A DNA stretch of 40,707 nt from HGM12998 sp900756495 (GCA_958477305.1 CAUEFI010000022.1:1-40707); one strand, 5' to 3'; counted from the first letter of the stretch, positions 1 to 8,660 are shown. Made by a program: numbers and translations. The notes: a model not told the origin generated them from the letters alone.

Positions 1-53
1 ATATCGATCTTGCCGTAAGTATCCAGGCAGCCCTTCACCACGGCTTTCCGGTC
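1..53 (-). pseudogene. possible SDR oxidoreductase fragment, runs off left edge
   Basis: Reading the minus strand, a frame opens after a TAA at 54-56 and gives DRKAVVKGCLDTYGKIDI before leaving the window. The segment from V to I resembles the region of short-chain dehydrogenases just before the conserved NNAG motif. The Rossmann GxxxGxG part that should lie upstream (60-300) is not visible in any frame. If the resemblance is real, this is a 5'-truncated remnant. With only 17 residues it may be coincidence. Confidence 0.22.
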
Positions 54-340
54 TTACTCATTTGTCAGCCGGGGCAGCTGGCGAATGGAGCGGCGGCAGG
101 CCCATCCGGCCTCTTTCCCTTTTCGGACGCAGGCGGCCTGATACGCTCGGTTCCACCCCAGTTCTCATACCAAGCAGTATACATAAATTTTTTTGGTGTA
201 ATGAATTATTATAAAACCAACACCCTCTATTCCGTTTCCCGCTGCAAAAAGCTGTGGACATTTACCGAAAATCTATTTGGCACTATGCAAGGCTGTGGCT
301 ATATGTTATAATGGGTTATAATTTGTGTATACATGATTGT
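54..340. other. intergenic region with tandem TATAAT boxes
   Basis: No convincing gene is seen here. Two TATAAT hexamers at 307-312 and 317-322 suggest that the promoter of the following AraC-type gene lies here. No good -35 box is visible at 17 bp from either, so activator dependence is possible. Because these boxes look like promoter elements, the upstream in-frame GTG (254) and ATG (311) are unlikely to be the real start of that gene. Confidence 0.35.
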
Positions 341-1972
341 ATGCGCAAACGGCAATCTGTTCCATCTCAGGAATATACGAGAAAGGTGGCTGAGACCTTG
401 CCGCTCAAGGTAGTAACCTATCTGGACTATGTGGATCTGGGACTTCCTAATCACAGTGAGGTCTACAATATTATCAAGGCCGCGACCTCCTATGAGGACT
501 GTTTTGTCAGTGCAATGTCGTGTGGCGCAGACATTATCATGCAGATTTCCAATCCTGTCTGCCAGGTGCAGGATCTCTTTTTGACCTTTGAAAACTATGA
601 GGATTTACCTACGATTCTCGCCTTTTATATCTATTCAGAGGAGATGATTGTGTACGCGCTGTCCAATAAGGGGAAGCGCCGGGAGGATCTGCGGAACCTT
701 TTCCTGCAGTCCTTTGGCGGACGGTATCAATATATACTGGATTTCAGCTGCGATTTCGAACAAATCTCTGTTCTTTCAGGCGGAAACCTTCAGCCGCGGC
801 TGCTCCAGCTGGATAAGAGCGAATCCTTGACTGAAATTCTTCGGGGCACTCCCACCCAGGAGTTCAACGCTTTTCGGGCGCGGAACCAGCTTGATCTGAA
901 GAACTCAGGCTACTACCTGTACGGCTGGTACCTGCGGGACGAGACTGACCTGGACTACTCGCACCACAAGAATATCAAACACATCTACAATCTGATTGGC
1001 GCCATTCTGCAGGAGGAATGCCAATCGATACTCCGGCGGCACAGCGGAGGGGAAGTTTTTTATGAGGGGCCAAAGCGCCTCTTTGCCCTTATCAACGCCC
1101 CGACCTGCAGAGACAGATACGAATCTGAGGTCAGACAAATCGCCGGGGAACTGACGGCTGCTATGGGTACGGTCAGCGCCAACCGGTATATGAGCGGCTA
1201 TTTCAGGTCTATCGAGGACATGAGGGACGCCCGCGAGGAGATCAATCGCCTCAGGCAGTACAACTTTTTTTGCCAGGATGCGCCGCTGCTTACAGAACGT
1301 CTTCTGCGCTCAAGCAAGCGTACCCCAAAGCCGGGAGAAATAGAGGCGCTTTTACAAAAAATTCAGTATCTGATTGCCTACGATACGGGCAACCCCGATA
1401 TTCAGCATCTGGTACAGCGGCTTCTTTTAAACGTAATCAAGCCCAGCATGGATTACAGCCTCTTTTTTTACTGCTTCTCCAATGTGAGTTCATTTATTTA
1501 TCAGAAGCTTACCGATCGCTTCCAAAGCGAAACGCCGCTGCAGATCCCCTCTCAGGTAAACTGGCAGTACTCCTCCATTGAGGTTGGATACGGCAATCTC
1601 TCCTCCGCCATCTACCGCCTCCAATCCGACCCGCAGGCGGGCATACCGAAGGTAAAAAATCCCCTTATCAACAAAGCCATCAAATATATTCAAAAGAACT
1701 ACGCCGAGGACATTTCCCTCATTACGCTGTCTCAGCATTTAAACATCAGCAGCGTCTATCTGAGCCAGCTCTTTAAAAAGGAGCTGGGCATCAGCCCAAT
1801 TAAATTTATCATCAATTATCGGATTGACCGGGCAAAGGAACTCCTCAAGGAGACTGACGATCCTATCTACAATGTGGCGGTCAAGGTGGGATTCTGTGAG
1901 CCGAAGTATTTCTCCAAAACCTTTAAGCGCGTCACAGGTATCACTCCCATCCAGTATAAAAAAAGTAAATAG
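341..1972 (+). CDS. AraC-family transcriptional regulator
   Basis: A DNA-binding transcription regulator. The C-terminal ~100 residues form a typical double helix-turn-helix AraC/XylS domain: DISLITLSQHLNISSVYLSQ, then NYRIDRAKELL, then VAVKVGFCEPKYFSKTFKR and the closing TPIQY. The preceding ~430 residues are not a cupin. They look like a long sensory/effector region, with a middle part (around SGYYLYGWYLRDET and later) reminiscent of the degenerate nucleotide-cyclase-like domains in long regulators of Firmicutes. The effector cannot be told. The start is uncertain: ATG 341 is used because 307-322 looks like a promoter, but a TTG at 398 has a better ribosome-binding site (GAAAGGTGG, 381-389). 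The gene is single and convergent with the TetR/antiporter pair. Its target is not evident; there is no obvious partner gene to its right. Confidence 0.85.
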   Translation: MRKRQSVPSQEYTRKVAETLPLKVVTYLDYVDLGLPNHSEVYNIIKAATSYEDCFVSAMSCGADIIMQISNPVCQVQDLFLTFENYEDLPTILAFYIYSEEMIVYALSNKGKRREDLRNLFLQSFGGRYQYILDFSCDFEQISVLSGGNLQPRLLQLDKSESLTEILRGTPTQEFNAFRARNQLDLKNSGYYLYGWYLRDETDLDYSHHKNIKHIYNLIGAILQEECQSILRRHSGGEVFYEGPKRLFALINAPTCRDRYESEVRQIAGELTAAMGTVSANRYMSGYFRSIEDMRDAREEINRLRQYNFFCQDAPLLTERLLRSSKRTPKPGEIEALLQKIQYLIAYDTGNPDIQHLVQRLLLNVIKPSMDYSLFFYCFSNVSSFIYQKLTDRFQSETPLQIPSQVNWQYSSIEVGYGNLSSAIYRLQSDPQAGIPKVKNPLINKAIKYIQKNYAEDISLITLSQHLNISSVYLSQLFKKELGISPIKFIINYRIDRAKELLKETDDPIYNVAVKVGFCEPKYFSKTFKRVTGITPIQYKKSK

Positions 1973-1995
1973 GCTCTGGTGGTGCCCCATCCTGC

Positions 1996-2039
1996 AAAAA
2001 GGGCCTGCGGTCTGCATGATGCAGACCGCAGGCCCTTTC
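1996..2039. terminator. bidirectional intrinsic terminator
   Basis: A very long perfect hairpin: arms 2001-2017 and 2019-2035, extended by A/T pairs on both sides (AAAAA before, TTT after). It sits between the convergent AraC-type gene and the TetR-type gene, so it can serve both strands. Confidence 0.8.
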
Positions 2040-2191
2040 TCTGTGAACAGCTTCCACTGGCGCATAGGCCCGTTCATTACGGCGGCCCTGGTTTTATCCG
2101 CCGTATCAAACCACCTTTTCCTCATCATTTATTTTCATATCATCTTCCCCGCTCCTCCGGCGGTTCTGCGCTCCGCAAGCTGCGGTTCGTC

Positions 2192-2815
2192 TCATTCCGT
2201 CTGACGGACAATACCAAACAGCACCATATCCAGCACATCCTGCATAGTTTCCAGCATCGTGCGCAGGCCGCCCCCCTTCTGTTCCGCCTGATATTGGCGA
2301 GTAACAGACCAGATAGCAGATTCTACGCGCTCAAGATACCAGGCCACCCGCTCCTGAGACAGCCCAGGCCGCAGAGCCATGTTTGCCACCACATGCTCCA
2401 AAAATTGCCGGTTCATCTCCTGAATTGGTCTGTGCAGCAGCCAAATCTGATTTTGCAGATGCACCGGTGGACGGAGCATCGCATTTTCAAAAATATTGCT
2501 CTCCTTCGGGTGGCATTGGAAAAACTGCTCCCGAATCATAAAGTAGTCCCTGATGGCGCCGGCTGTATTCCGCCCATTCAGCGCGGCGGTATGCTCTTCC
2601 ACATAGTTCTTCAAAGTGTCAAACGTAATCTGAACGCACAGGAGAAACAGCTCGTCCTTACTGGAGTAGTAGTGGTACATCATGCCCTTGGAGATGCCGT
2701 GCCCGCTGCAGATGCGCTCCATGGTCACCTTGTCATAGCTATATGAGCCGAATTCCTCCATAGCCGCCTGGGCGATCTCGTTTCTGCTCCGCTCCTGGCG
2801 CTCCTGCTGAGTCAT
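2192..2815 (-). CDS. TetR/AcrR-family transcriptional regulator
   Basis: A 207-residue TetR-type repressor. The N-terminal helix-turn-helix is clear (SRNEIAQAAMEEFGSYSYDK, then MERICSGHGISKGMMYHYYS and SKDELF, roughly residues 10-60). The C-terminal ligand domain shows no recognisable specificity. The start is the ATG at 2815, preceded by GGGGAGGTG; an upstream in-frame ATG at 2857 lies deep inside the antiporter gene and has no such site. The ATG overlaps the stop of the antiporter gene (ATGA), so the two are translationally coupled and very likely one operon. The usual reading is local autoregulation of the pair, possibly through the inverted repeat at 4072-4088. The ligand is unknown. Confidence 0.9.
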   Translation of the reverse strand: MTQQERQERSRNEIAQAAMEEFGSYSYDKVTMERICSGHGISKGMMYHYYSSKDELFLLCVQITFDTLKNYVEEHTAALNGRNTAGAIRDYFMIREQFFQCHPKESNIFENAMLRPPVHLQNQIWLLHRPIQEMNRQFLEHVVANMALRPGLSQERVAWYLERVESAIWSVTRQYQAEQKGGGLRTMLETMQDVLDMVLFGIVRQTE

Positions 2816-4053
2816 GCTTTCGGCACCTCCCCCGCTTGATGCAGCTCTCCGGCCCACTCGAATCCCTTTTTGGCCAAAATCACTGCAATGACCTCGTTAA
2901 TGACCGCCGCTGCGGCAATGGTGCCCTGAATGATTGCAGCGTTCTCCGGAGCGGCCCTGCTGAGCACGGACACTGCGATACCGGTAAAGACAAGGGATAC
3001 CCCGGAGTGAGGCAGCAATGTAAAGCCCAGATATCTCCTGACCGTCTTAGGCGTATGGGTAAGCCTGGCGCCTAAGTAGGCGCCGCTGTATTTGCCGATG
3101 GCGCGGGAGACGATATAGACCGCCGTATAAATACCGGCGCCAAAAATCAGGTGGTAATCCAAAGGCGCGGCCAGATTCAGAATGACCACAATCATGGCAA
3201 AACTTATCACCGGGTTCATGACCTTCATCATATCATCTCGCTGCCGGTCCGTAATCATATTGGCAAACACTGCGGAAAAGGACATGCCAAGGAGCACAAA
3301 ATTGAGCACCGGCACAGGCAGTATGCCGTTGATAGCAAAGCCAATACCGGTGGAAATCAGAAGCATTGCCAGCATGACAGCCAAGGCGGCCCCCTTCGTC
3401 CTGGTATGCTGAAGCAGTTTGCCTGTCATAAAGCCTGTAACAATTCCAATCAATACCGGCAGAAACACCAGAAAAATGACCACTGGTACCGGGATTCCCT
3501 GTGTGGAAATATGAGCGGACACAAAAGCGATCACCAAAAAGAAAACCAGCGATCCAACCAAGTCGTCCAGGACGGCCATGGGAATGAGGGTGTTGGTAAC
3601 AGGTCCGGCGGTCTTCATGTCTCTGACCACAGACAGGGACGGCGCGGGCGCAGTGGCCAGAGCGATGCCTCCGAACAGAAATGCCACGTAGAGCGGGACA
3701 TCTGCCGCCCGGAAAATGATGGCGAATACAAGGCTGACCACGAGAAATGTCCCAAGTGATTCCGTAATTGTGGTAACCAAAATCTGCGCCCCTGTCTTTT
3801 TCATCTTTTTCCAGATAAGTTCCGTTCCGATCATAAGGCCGAAGGTGCATTCAAAGACGCCCTCTATCACTCCAAACCATTTTGAGTCCAAGACTGAATT
3901 TCCCAGCAGGTTCACGGCGTGGGGCCCTATAATCATTCCGGCAATCAGCCACCCCAGAATAGAGGGCAGCTTCAGCTTCGAGATAAGCTTGCCTGCCAGA
4001 AAGGCAATTGCGATAGCGGCCAGAAGCCTTAGTATTTCCCACAAAGTTTCCAT
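2812..4053 (-). CDS. cation:proton antiporter, CPA2 (NhaA/KefB-like) family
   Basis: A 413-residue integral membrane protein with about 12 hydrophobic segments. It starts with the family pattern KLISKLKLPSILGWLIAGM and IIGP, and carries the paired aspartates D163-D164 in AVLDDLVGS, which are the ion-binding residues in CPA2 exchangers. There is no TrkA-N/RCK domain at the C terminus, unlike KefB/KefC. It probably exchanges Na+ or K+ for H+ at the cytoplasmic membrane; the ion cannot be told from sequence. The ATG at 4053 has GAAGGAAGG upstream. The gene is first in a two-gene unit with the overlapping TetR-type regulator, suggesting induction by an ion, pH or a toxic compound. Confidence 0.88.
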   Translation of the reverse strand: METLWEILRLLAAIAIAFLAGKLISKLKLPSILGWLIAGMIIGPHAVNLLGNSVLDSKWFGVIEGVFECTFGLMIGTELIWKKMKKTGAQILVTTITESLGTFLVVSLVFAIIFRAADVPLYVAFLFGGIALATAPAPSLSVVRDMKTAGPVTNTLIPMAVLDDLVGSLVFFLVIAFVSAHISTQGIPVPVVIFLVFLPVLIGIVTGFMTGKLLQHTRTKGAALAVMLAMLLISTGIGFAINGILPVPVLNFVLLGMSFSAVFANMITDRQRDDMMKVMNPVISFAMIVVILNLAAPLDYHLIFGAGIYTAVYIVSRAIGKYSGAYLGARLTHTPKTVRRYLGFTLLPHSGVSLVFTGIAVSVLSRAAPENAAIIQGTIAAAAVINEVIAVILAKKGFEWAGELHQAGEVPKA

Positions 4054-4071
4054 TCTGATTTCCTTCCTTCA

Positions 4072-4088
4072 AAATGAATCGATCATTT
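4072..4088. promoter_or_regulatory. candidate TetR operator
   Basis: Inverted repeat AAATGA-ATCGA-TCATTT just upstream of the antiporter ribosome-binding site and a few bases downstream of a possible minus-strand -10 box (TATGAT read from 4102 to 4097). TGA-N-TCA palindromes are common TetR-family sites. Assignment to the coupled regulator is inference. Confidence 0.45.
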
Positions 4089-4288
4089 CATCTGCAATCA
4101 TATATATCACTTACAGACGGTTTTGTCTATAGTTAAATTTTAAACTTTTTGAGAACCCGATAACATGCACAGGGCGCCGCCTGCCGTGCGGCGCTCTGCG
4201 GGCCACATATTATTTCGTCAACCGCCTGTCATTTTACGCGGCCTCATACTCCAATTGCGCCTCCGCGCACCTATCCCAACAGCTGAAA

Positions 4289-4316
4289 AGAGCGGCCCCC
4301 AGCTGGGGGCCGCTCT
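4289..4316 (-). terminator. intrinsic terminator of the membrane-protein gene
   Basis: Perfect 28-bp palindrome (arms 4289-4302 and 4303-4316) followed on the minus strand by TTTT. It lies just downstream of the minus-strand gene ending at 4335. The remaining 4089-4288 holds nothing recognisable. Confidence 0.75.
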
Positions 4317-4334
4317 CTCCGTTCTCCTCTTAAA

Positions 4335-5105
4335 TTACATCAGCTTTACCGTATAGTAGACGGCCGACACCAGCAGCCAGGCCACCAGCACGCCGTACAG
4401 CGCGGCGTGGGCGCCCAGAAAAATGCTGGCTATGACCACCACCGCAATAATGGCGCAGGTGACATAAAACATAATATAGTTGGCGTTCTTAGGAAGGATC
4501 CGGCGCGGCTTTCCAGCCAGGGCAAGCACCCCGTGCTTCCCCTGGAGGATACGGCTCATGACCGCGACGGCCACCAGGATCACCGCCAAAACCACCATAT
4601 ACCCGTACACCAGAATCGGATGCCCTGCGGCGCGCTGGGACATCCACACGCCTAAAATCCCCAGCGCAGACAGAGTGGCGACCGTAAAAAACTCCTTCTG
4701 ATAGAGATAGAAAATCAGGGCCAGCACCGCCACCACAGGCACGGCGACATAGAGAAGCTGGACGCCGCTCCCCTTGAACACGCGGGTGATGATGCAGCAG
4801 ACCGCCAGGGCCGCCGCCAGAATGGTCAGAAAAACCGGCAGCGTGGCGGAGCTGCCTTTCCTGTGGGAGAGGATCCACCAGACCAGAGCCGCCACAAAGC
4901 ACAGGGGAAATACAATGGATAACACCGTCAGCACAGCCTCGATGGCATTGGCGGTTCCAATGGTGGCCACTGTGTATTTGATATAAAAGCGGTTCACCAG
5001 CAGAAGCAGGAACTCCAGCACTACCGCGCCCACGATCCAGTAGAGAACCTTGTTGAGGACGGCGTCCTCCTGCCTTGCCCGTTCCGTTCTTTCTCTCTTG
5101 TTCAT
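4335..5105 (-). CDS. multi-span membrane protein of unknown function
   Basis: A 256-residue protein with a short charged N terminus (MNKRERTERARQEDA) followed by about seven hydrophobic helices with short loops. No catalytic or transport motif is recognised. The ATG at 5105 is chosen because AGGAGA precedes it and because the coding character (hydrophobic helices) begins there; the same frame stays open to 5915 opposite apbE, but that part is low-complexity antisense translation. The gene is single and transcribed divergently from apbE. A role in the envelope is possible but unsupported. Confidence 0.75.
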   Translation of the reverse strand: MNKRERTERARQEDAVLNKVLYWIVGAVVLEFLLLLVNRFYIKYTVATIGTANAIEAVLTVLSIVFPLCFVAALVWWILSHRKGSSATLPVFLTILAAALAVCCIITRVFKGSGVQLLYVAVPVVAVLALIFYLYQKEFFTVATLSALGILGVWMSQRAAGHPILVYGYMVVLAVILVAVAVMSRILQGKHGVLALAGKPRRILPKNANYIMFYVTCAIIAVVVIASIFLGAHAALYGVLVAWLLVSAVYYTVKLM

Positions 5106-5201
5106 GTGTTCATCTCCTGAAGGAATTCTCAATCTCATACATTTTAACAGATGGCGTCCCGCTTTGCAACCCAAAAAACGAGCTCTTTCCGCCAAGCCCC
5201 T

Positions 5202-5230
5202 TTGCCAAACCCCATATCCTGTGTTAAAAT
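5202..5230 (+). promoter_or_regulatory. sigma-A-type promoter of apbE operon
   Basis: TTGCCA (5202-5207), 17-bp spacer, TAAAAT (5225-5230), 31 bp upstream of the apbE start. The ribosome-binding site AGGAG is at 5251-5255. Confidence 0.6.
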
Positions 5231-5261
5231 AGGCCTTATCTGATGATACTAGGAGTATGCC

Positions 5262-6290
5262 ATGAAACGGTGGTTTTCTTTCCTGTTTGCCGCAATTTTT
5301 CTCCTTCTGCCCGGCTGCGGCGGGGCTGGGGAGGCGTCGGCCCAGTTCTTTGCCATGGATACCGTCATGACCGTCACCGTCTACGGCCGTCAGGGCAAGG
5401 CGGCTGTAGACGCCGCCCGTGCCGAAATCAACCGGCTGGACAGGCTGTTTTCCCGCACCAGGGAGGACAGTGAAATCGCCCGGCTCAACGCCGGCGGCGA
5501 GACGGCGCTGGACGGTGAGGTCCTCGCTCTGCTGGAGCTGGCCCGCTCGGTGTCCGAGGCGTCCGGCGGCGCCTTTGACGTGACGATCGCCCCGGTTATG
5601 GACGCATGGGGCTGGACTGGCGGGGAGCGGCGGGTCCCACCCCCTGCAGAGCTGGAGAAACTGCTCCCTCTGGTCAACTACAAAAATCTGCTGCTGGATC
5701 CGGCCTCCGGCACCGCATGCCTGACCCGCCCGGGTATGTCCGCCGATCTGGGCGGCGTGGCCAAGGGCTATGCCGCCGGCCGGGCGGCAAGCGCCGTCCG
5801 GGAGGCGGGGGCCGCCTCTGCCCTGCTGGATCTGGGCTCCAACATCACCGCCGTGGGGGATAAGCCGGACGGCACCTCCTGGCGGATCGCGGTGAAGGAC
5901 CCGCAGGACACCCAAAACTATATCTGCGTGCTCTCCCTCTCCGATCAGACCGCCTCCACCTCAGGGGGATATGAGCGGTACTTCGAGGAGGACGGCGCCG
6001 TCTACCACCACATCATCGACCCGGCCACCGGATATCCGGCGGACACCGGGCTGCTGTCGGTGACAGTGGTATCGGAAAACGCCGCTCTGGCCGACGCCCT
6101 CTCCACCGCCTGCTTTGTGCTGGGGCCGGAGGAGGCGCTGGAGCTTTGGCGCACAGGGGGCGGGCTGGACGCCTTTGAGCTGGTGCTGTGCCGGACCGAC
6201 GGCACGGTAGTGGTCACCGAGGGACTGGAGGAGGGGCTGACCTTCCACGGGGAGGAGGGCGGCTATGTCTGTGAAATCGCCCGCCGGTGA
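5262..6290 (+). CDS. apbE: FAD:protein FMN transferase, lipoprotein (ApbE)
   Basis: Transfers FMN from FAD onto a threonine of extracytoplasmic flavoproteins (ApbE family). The 342-residue protein starts with a lipoprotein signal peptide ending in LPGCGG (C19 lipidated), so it acts on the outer face of the membrane. Family motifs are present: AMDTVMTVTVYG near the N terminus, SGGAFDVTIAPVMDAWGW, the ADLGGVAKGYA nucleotide-binding loop, STSGGYERYF, and HHIIDPATGYP with the metal-binding end. The ATG has AGGAG at a 6-nt spacing. Its 3' end overlaps the NusG-II gene by 26 nt, so the two are one operon. No FMN-binding substrate protein is encoded in the window; in related Clostridia such genes modify Rnf or FMN-binding-domain proteins encoded elsewhere. 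Confidence 0.95.
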   Translation: MKRWFSFLFAAIFLLLPGCGGAGEASAQFFAMDTVMTVTVYGRQGKAAVDAARAEINRLDRLFSRTREDSEIARLNAGGETALDGEVLALLELARSVSEASGGAFDVTIAPVMDAWGWTGGERRVPPPAELEKLLPLVNYKNLLLDPASGTACLTRPGMSADLGGVAKGYAAGRAASAVREAGAASALLDLGSNITAVGDKPDGTSWRIAVKDPQDTQNYICVLSLSDQTASTSGGYERYFEEDGAVYHHIIDPATGYPADTGLLSVTVVSENAALADALSTACFVLGPEEALELWRTGGGLDAFELVLCRTDGTVVVTEGLEEGLTFHGEEGGYVCEIARR

Positions 6291-6669
6291 GCGGCTGCGC
6301 CCCTCGGCCTGGGACGCCCTCATCGTCCTGTGCGTCGCCGCGGCCGCCGTGCTGCTGCTGATCGCCCTCCGCCCGGCGGAGGGCGGCCGCCTGACCGCCG
6401 AGGTCGCTCTGGACGGCAGGGTGGTGGCCCGGTTTGAGCTGGACCGGCTCGATCGCCCGGAGAAGCTGGAGCTGGACGCCCCCTATCCGCTGACGGTGGA
6501 GGTACAGCCGGGCCGGATCCGCATCTCCGAGAGCGAATGCCCCGGCGGAGACTGCGTCCATACCGGCTGGATCAGCCGGGCCGGATCACAGATTATCTGT
6601 CTGCCCAACCGGCTGGTGATCTCTGTAACAGGAGACGCCCACCAGGAATTTGACGCTGTAACGGGGTAA
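6265..6669 (+). CDS. NusG domain II-containing membrane-anchored protein
   Basis: A 134-residue protein with one N-terminal transmembrane segment (about residues 17-36, ALIVLCVAAAAVLLLIAL) and an extracytoplasmic NusG domain II. The hallmark is CPGGDCVHTGWISRAG followed by IICLPNRLVISV. Despite the name this family is not the transcription factor NusG; members sit next to apbE, Gx transporters and Rnf genes in Firmicutes, with unknown exact function. It overlaps apbE by 26 nt and is followed by the Gx-transporter gene after 30 nt. The C-x5-C pair could be redox active or bind a cofactor (inference). Confidence 0.9.
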   Translation: MSVKSPAGERLRPSAWDALIVLCVAAAAVLLLIALRPAEGGRLTAEVALDGRVVARFELDRLDRPEKLELDAPYPLTVEVQPGRIRISESECPGGDCVHTGWISRAGSQIICLPNRLVISVTGDAHQEFDAVTG

Positions 6670-6699
6670 AAAGTTTCACTCCGGAAGGAAAAAATTTTT

Positions 6700-7233
6700 T
6701 TGTTTGAGGTGATTGCCTTGGCCGCCCCGCCCGTCCGCCGTCTCACCCTCTGCGCGGTGCTCACCGCCCTGGCCCTGGCGCTGTCGGCGGCCGAGGGACT
6801 GGTTCCCCTGACCGTCATCTTCCCCCTGCCCGGCCTGCGGCTGGGGCTGGCCAATCTGGTCACCGTCTACGCGCTGTGCCGCCTCTCCGGGCGGGAGGCC
6901 CTGCTGATCCTGGCGGCCCGGTGCCTGCTGGGCGCTCTGGTGGGCGGCAGCCTCACCGCCCTGGCCTTCTCCCTCACCGGTGGCCTGCTGGCCCTGGGGA
7001 CCATGGCCCTGCTCCTGCGCTGCGGCCGCTTCTCCCTCTTCGGCGTCTCCATCGCCGGGGCCGCCGCCCATAACACGGGGCAGATCCTGGCCGCCATGGC
7101 GGTGCTGGGCTCCCGGGCCCCCCTGGCCTACCTGCCGCCCCTGCTCCTCTGCTCTCTGGCTACAGGGGCCTTTACCGGCGGAGTGTCCGCCATGCTGGTG
7201 CGCCGGATCCCCGCCCCTCTCCGGGCCGACTGA
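6700..7233 (+). CDS. Gx transporter family membrane protein (Hpre_diP_synt_I-like)
   Basis: A roughly 177-residue protein with five to six hydrophobic segments and the family pattern RRLTLCAVLTALALALSAAE, FPLPGLRLGLANLVTVYAL, and GLLALGTMALL, then AAAHNTGQILAA. These features match the family often annotated as heptaprenyl diphosphate synthase component I or Gx transporter, found beside apbE and NusG-II genes. It is predicted to be an ECF-S-like membrane component; the substrate is unknown. The start is ambiguous: TTG 6700 follows GGAAGGAA, and TTG 6718 follows GAGGTG. There is no adjacent component II prenyltransferase, which argues against a direct role in menaquinone side-chain synthesis here. 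Confidence 0.82.
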   Translation: MFEVIALAAPPVRRLTLCAVLTALALALSAAEGLVPLTVIFPLPGLRLGLANLVTVYALCRLSGREALLILAARCLLGALVGGSLTALAFSLTGGLLALGTMALLLRCGRFSLFGVSIAGAAAHNTGQILAAMAVLGSRAPLAYLPPLLLCSLATGAFTGGVSAMLVRRIPAPLRAD

Positions 7234-7328
7234 AAATCTTCATCTTTTTGTAACCGCTTTGTGATGGCTTTCTGCCGGCCTGCGTCGTATGATGTTGTCT
7301 ATAGAGAAAAAACAGGAGGAACTCGGCA

Positions 7329-8612
7329 ATGAAACGCACATCTGTACGTCTGCTCACTCTGATTCTGGCCTTTTCGCTGGCGCTGGCGCTGACCCTTGCG
7401 GCGTGCGGCCGCGGGGGCGGCCTGCCGCAAAACGTCCCGTCCCCCACGCCGGCCGCCGAGGCCGTTCTCACCCCCGAACCCACGCCGGAGCCCACCCCCG
7501 ACCCGGAGGAGGCGGTGCGCAATTACTGGTCGGAGGACCAGCTCACCCAGGCCTGGGGCCCCGACCAGGTGGTGGAGCATCTCTTCTTCCACCCCGTCAT
7601 CGCCTACCCACAGTGGGCCTTCCACGACTGCAGCGCCACGCAGTCTGAAAAGGAGGGGCTGGACGACTGGATGGTGACGGTGGATGAATTCAAAAAAATT
7701 CTCGACAGCCTCTATGAGCGGGACTATATTCTGGTCCGCATGGAGGACGTGTGGAGCGAGTATACCAACGAGGCCGGCGAGACCCGGATGCAGCGCAACA
7801 CCCTGATGCTCCCCGAGGGAAAAAAGCCCCTCATTTTCTCCTTTGACGACGTGAACTACTACCCCTATATGCTGGAGCAGGGCTTCACCTCCAAGCTGGT
7901 GGTGGGAGAGGACGGCGACATCTGGGCCCAGTGCACCGACCCCTATACCGGCGAGACCTTCCTCACCCAGGACCTGGACGCCACCACCATCCTGGACAAG
8001 TTTGTCCGGGAGCACCCGGACTTCTCCCTCAACGGCGCCAAGGGCGTCTTCTCCCTCACCGGCTATGAGGGCATCCTGGGCTACCGTACCCAAAACGACA
8101 TCGACATCGCCGCCGACGACCCGGCCCGGCCCGCCTTTGACGCCAGGCGCGCCGCTGAGATCGAGGCGGTCAAGCCGGTCATCGCCCGGCTCAAGGAGAC
8201 CGGCTGGACCTTCGGCTCCCACACCTGGGGCCATATCCGCCTGGCCAACAAGTCCATGGAGGCCATCCAGCGGGATACCCTGCGCTGGGCCGAGGAGGTG
8301 GGCAGCCTGGTTGGCCCCACCACCATCCTCTTCTATCCCCACGGCGGCCGCCCCGACGGGGACAATGACGTGACGCAGACCGGCCCTCAGTTTCAGTGGC
8401 TCCAGAGCCAGGGCTTCCGCATCTTTGCCAGCGTGGGCATCGAGTCCTACTCCAAAATCAAGAGCGATATCTCGGCGGTCATCTGCGACCGCCTCCACCC
8501 CGACGGGACCACCCTGCGCAGCGGCAAGTCCCTGGAGCGGTACAGCCAGTTCTATGACGCACGGGAGATCATCGACCTGGATGTGCGCCCCGACCTGGGT
8601 GTCACCTGGTAA
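7329..8612 (+). CDS. polysaccharide deacetylase-like lipoprotein
   Basis: A 427-residue secreted protein. Residues 1-26 form a lipoprotein signal peptide ending in TLAAC (C26); residues 33-60 are a Pro/Thr/Glu-rich linker (PTPEPTP repeats). The catalytic NodB-type domain follows: LIFSFDD (D173-D174, the first motif with base and metal aspartates) and SHTWGH (H298-x3-H302, metal ligands). A long insertion of about 120 residues separates the two motifs. It would deacetylate a cell-surface glycan such as peptidoglycan or a secondary polymer. The start ATG has AGGAGGAA at 7315-7322. It stands alone behind the apbE cluster and ends at a strong terminator. Confidence 0.88.
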   Translation: MKRTSVRLLTLILAFSLALALTLAACGRGGGLPQNVPSPTPAAEAVLTPEPTPEPTPDPEEAVRNYWSEDQLTQAWGPDQVVEHLFFHPVIAYPQWAFHDCSATQSEKEGLDDWMVTVDEFKKILDSLYERDYILVRMEDVWSEYTNEAGETRMQRNTLMLPEGKKPLIFSFDDVNYYPYMLEQGFTSKLVVGEDGDIWAQCTDPYTGETFLTQDLDATTILDKFVREHPDFSLNGAKGVFSLTGYEGILGYRTQNDIDIAADDPARPAFDARRAAEIEAVKPVIARLKETGWTFGSHTWGHIRLANKSMEAIQRDTLRWAEEVGSLVGPTTILFYPHGGRPDGDNDVTQTGPQFQWLQSQGFRIFASVGIESYSKIKSDISAVICDRLHPDGTTLRSGKSLERYSQFYDAREIIDLDVRPDLGVTW

Positions 8613-8630
8613 GGGGCAATCTCCTTCTGT

Positions 8631-8660
8631 CCCGCCCGGCCGTTTGGCCGGGCGGGTTTT
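8631..8660 (+). terminator. intrinsic terminator of the deacetylase gene
   Basis: GC-rich stem, arms 8631-8641 and 8646-8656 around a GTTT loop, followed by TTTT. Its last 10 bp up to C8661 are repeated at 12910-12919, marking the insertion point of the element that follows. Confidence 0.85.

Noticed and set aside
5106..5915. N-terminal extension of the minus-strand membrane protein to 5915
   Set aside because: The extension is antisense to apbE, is low-complexity, and AGGAGA plus ATG at 5105 give a better start for the hydrophobic protein.
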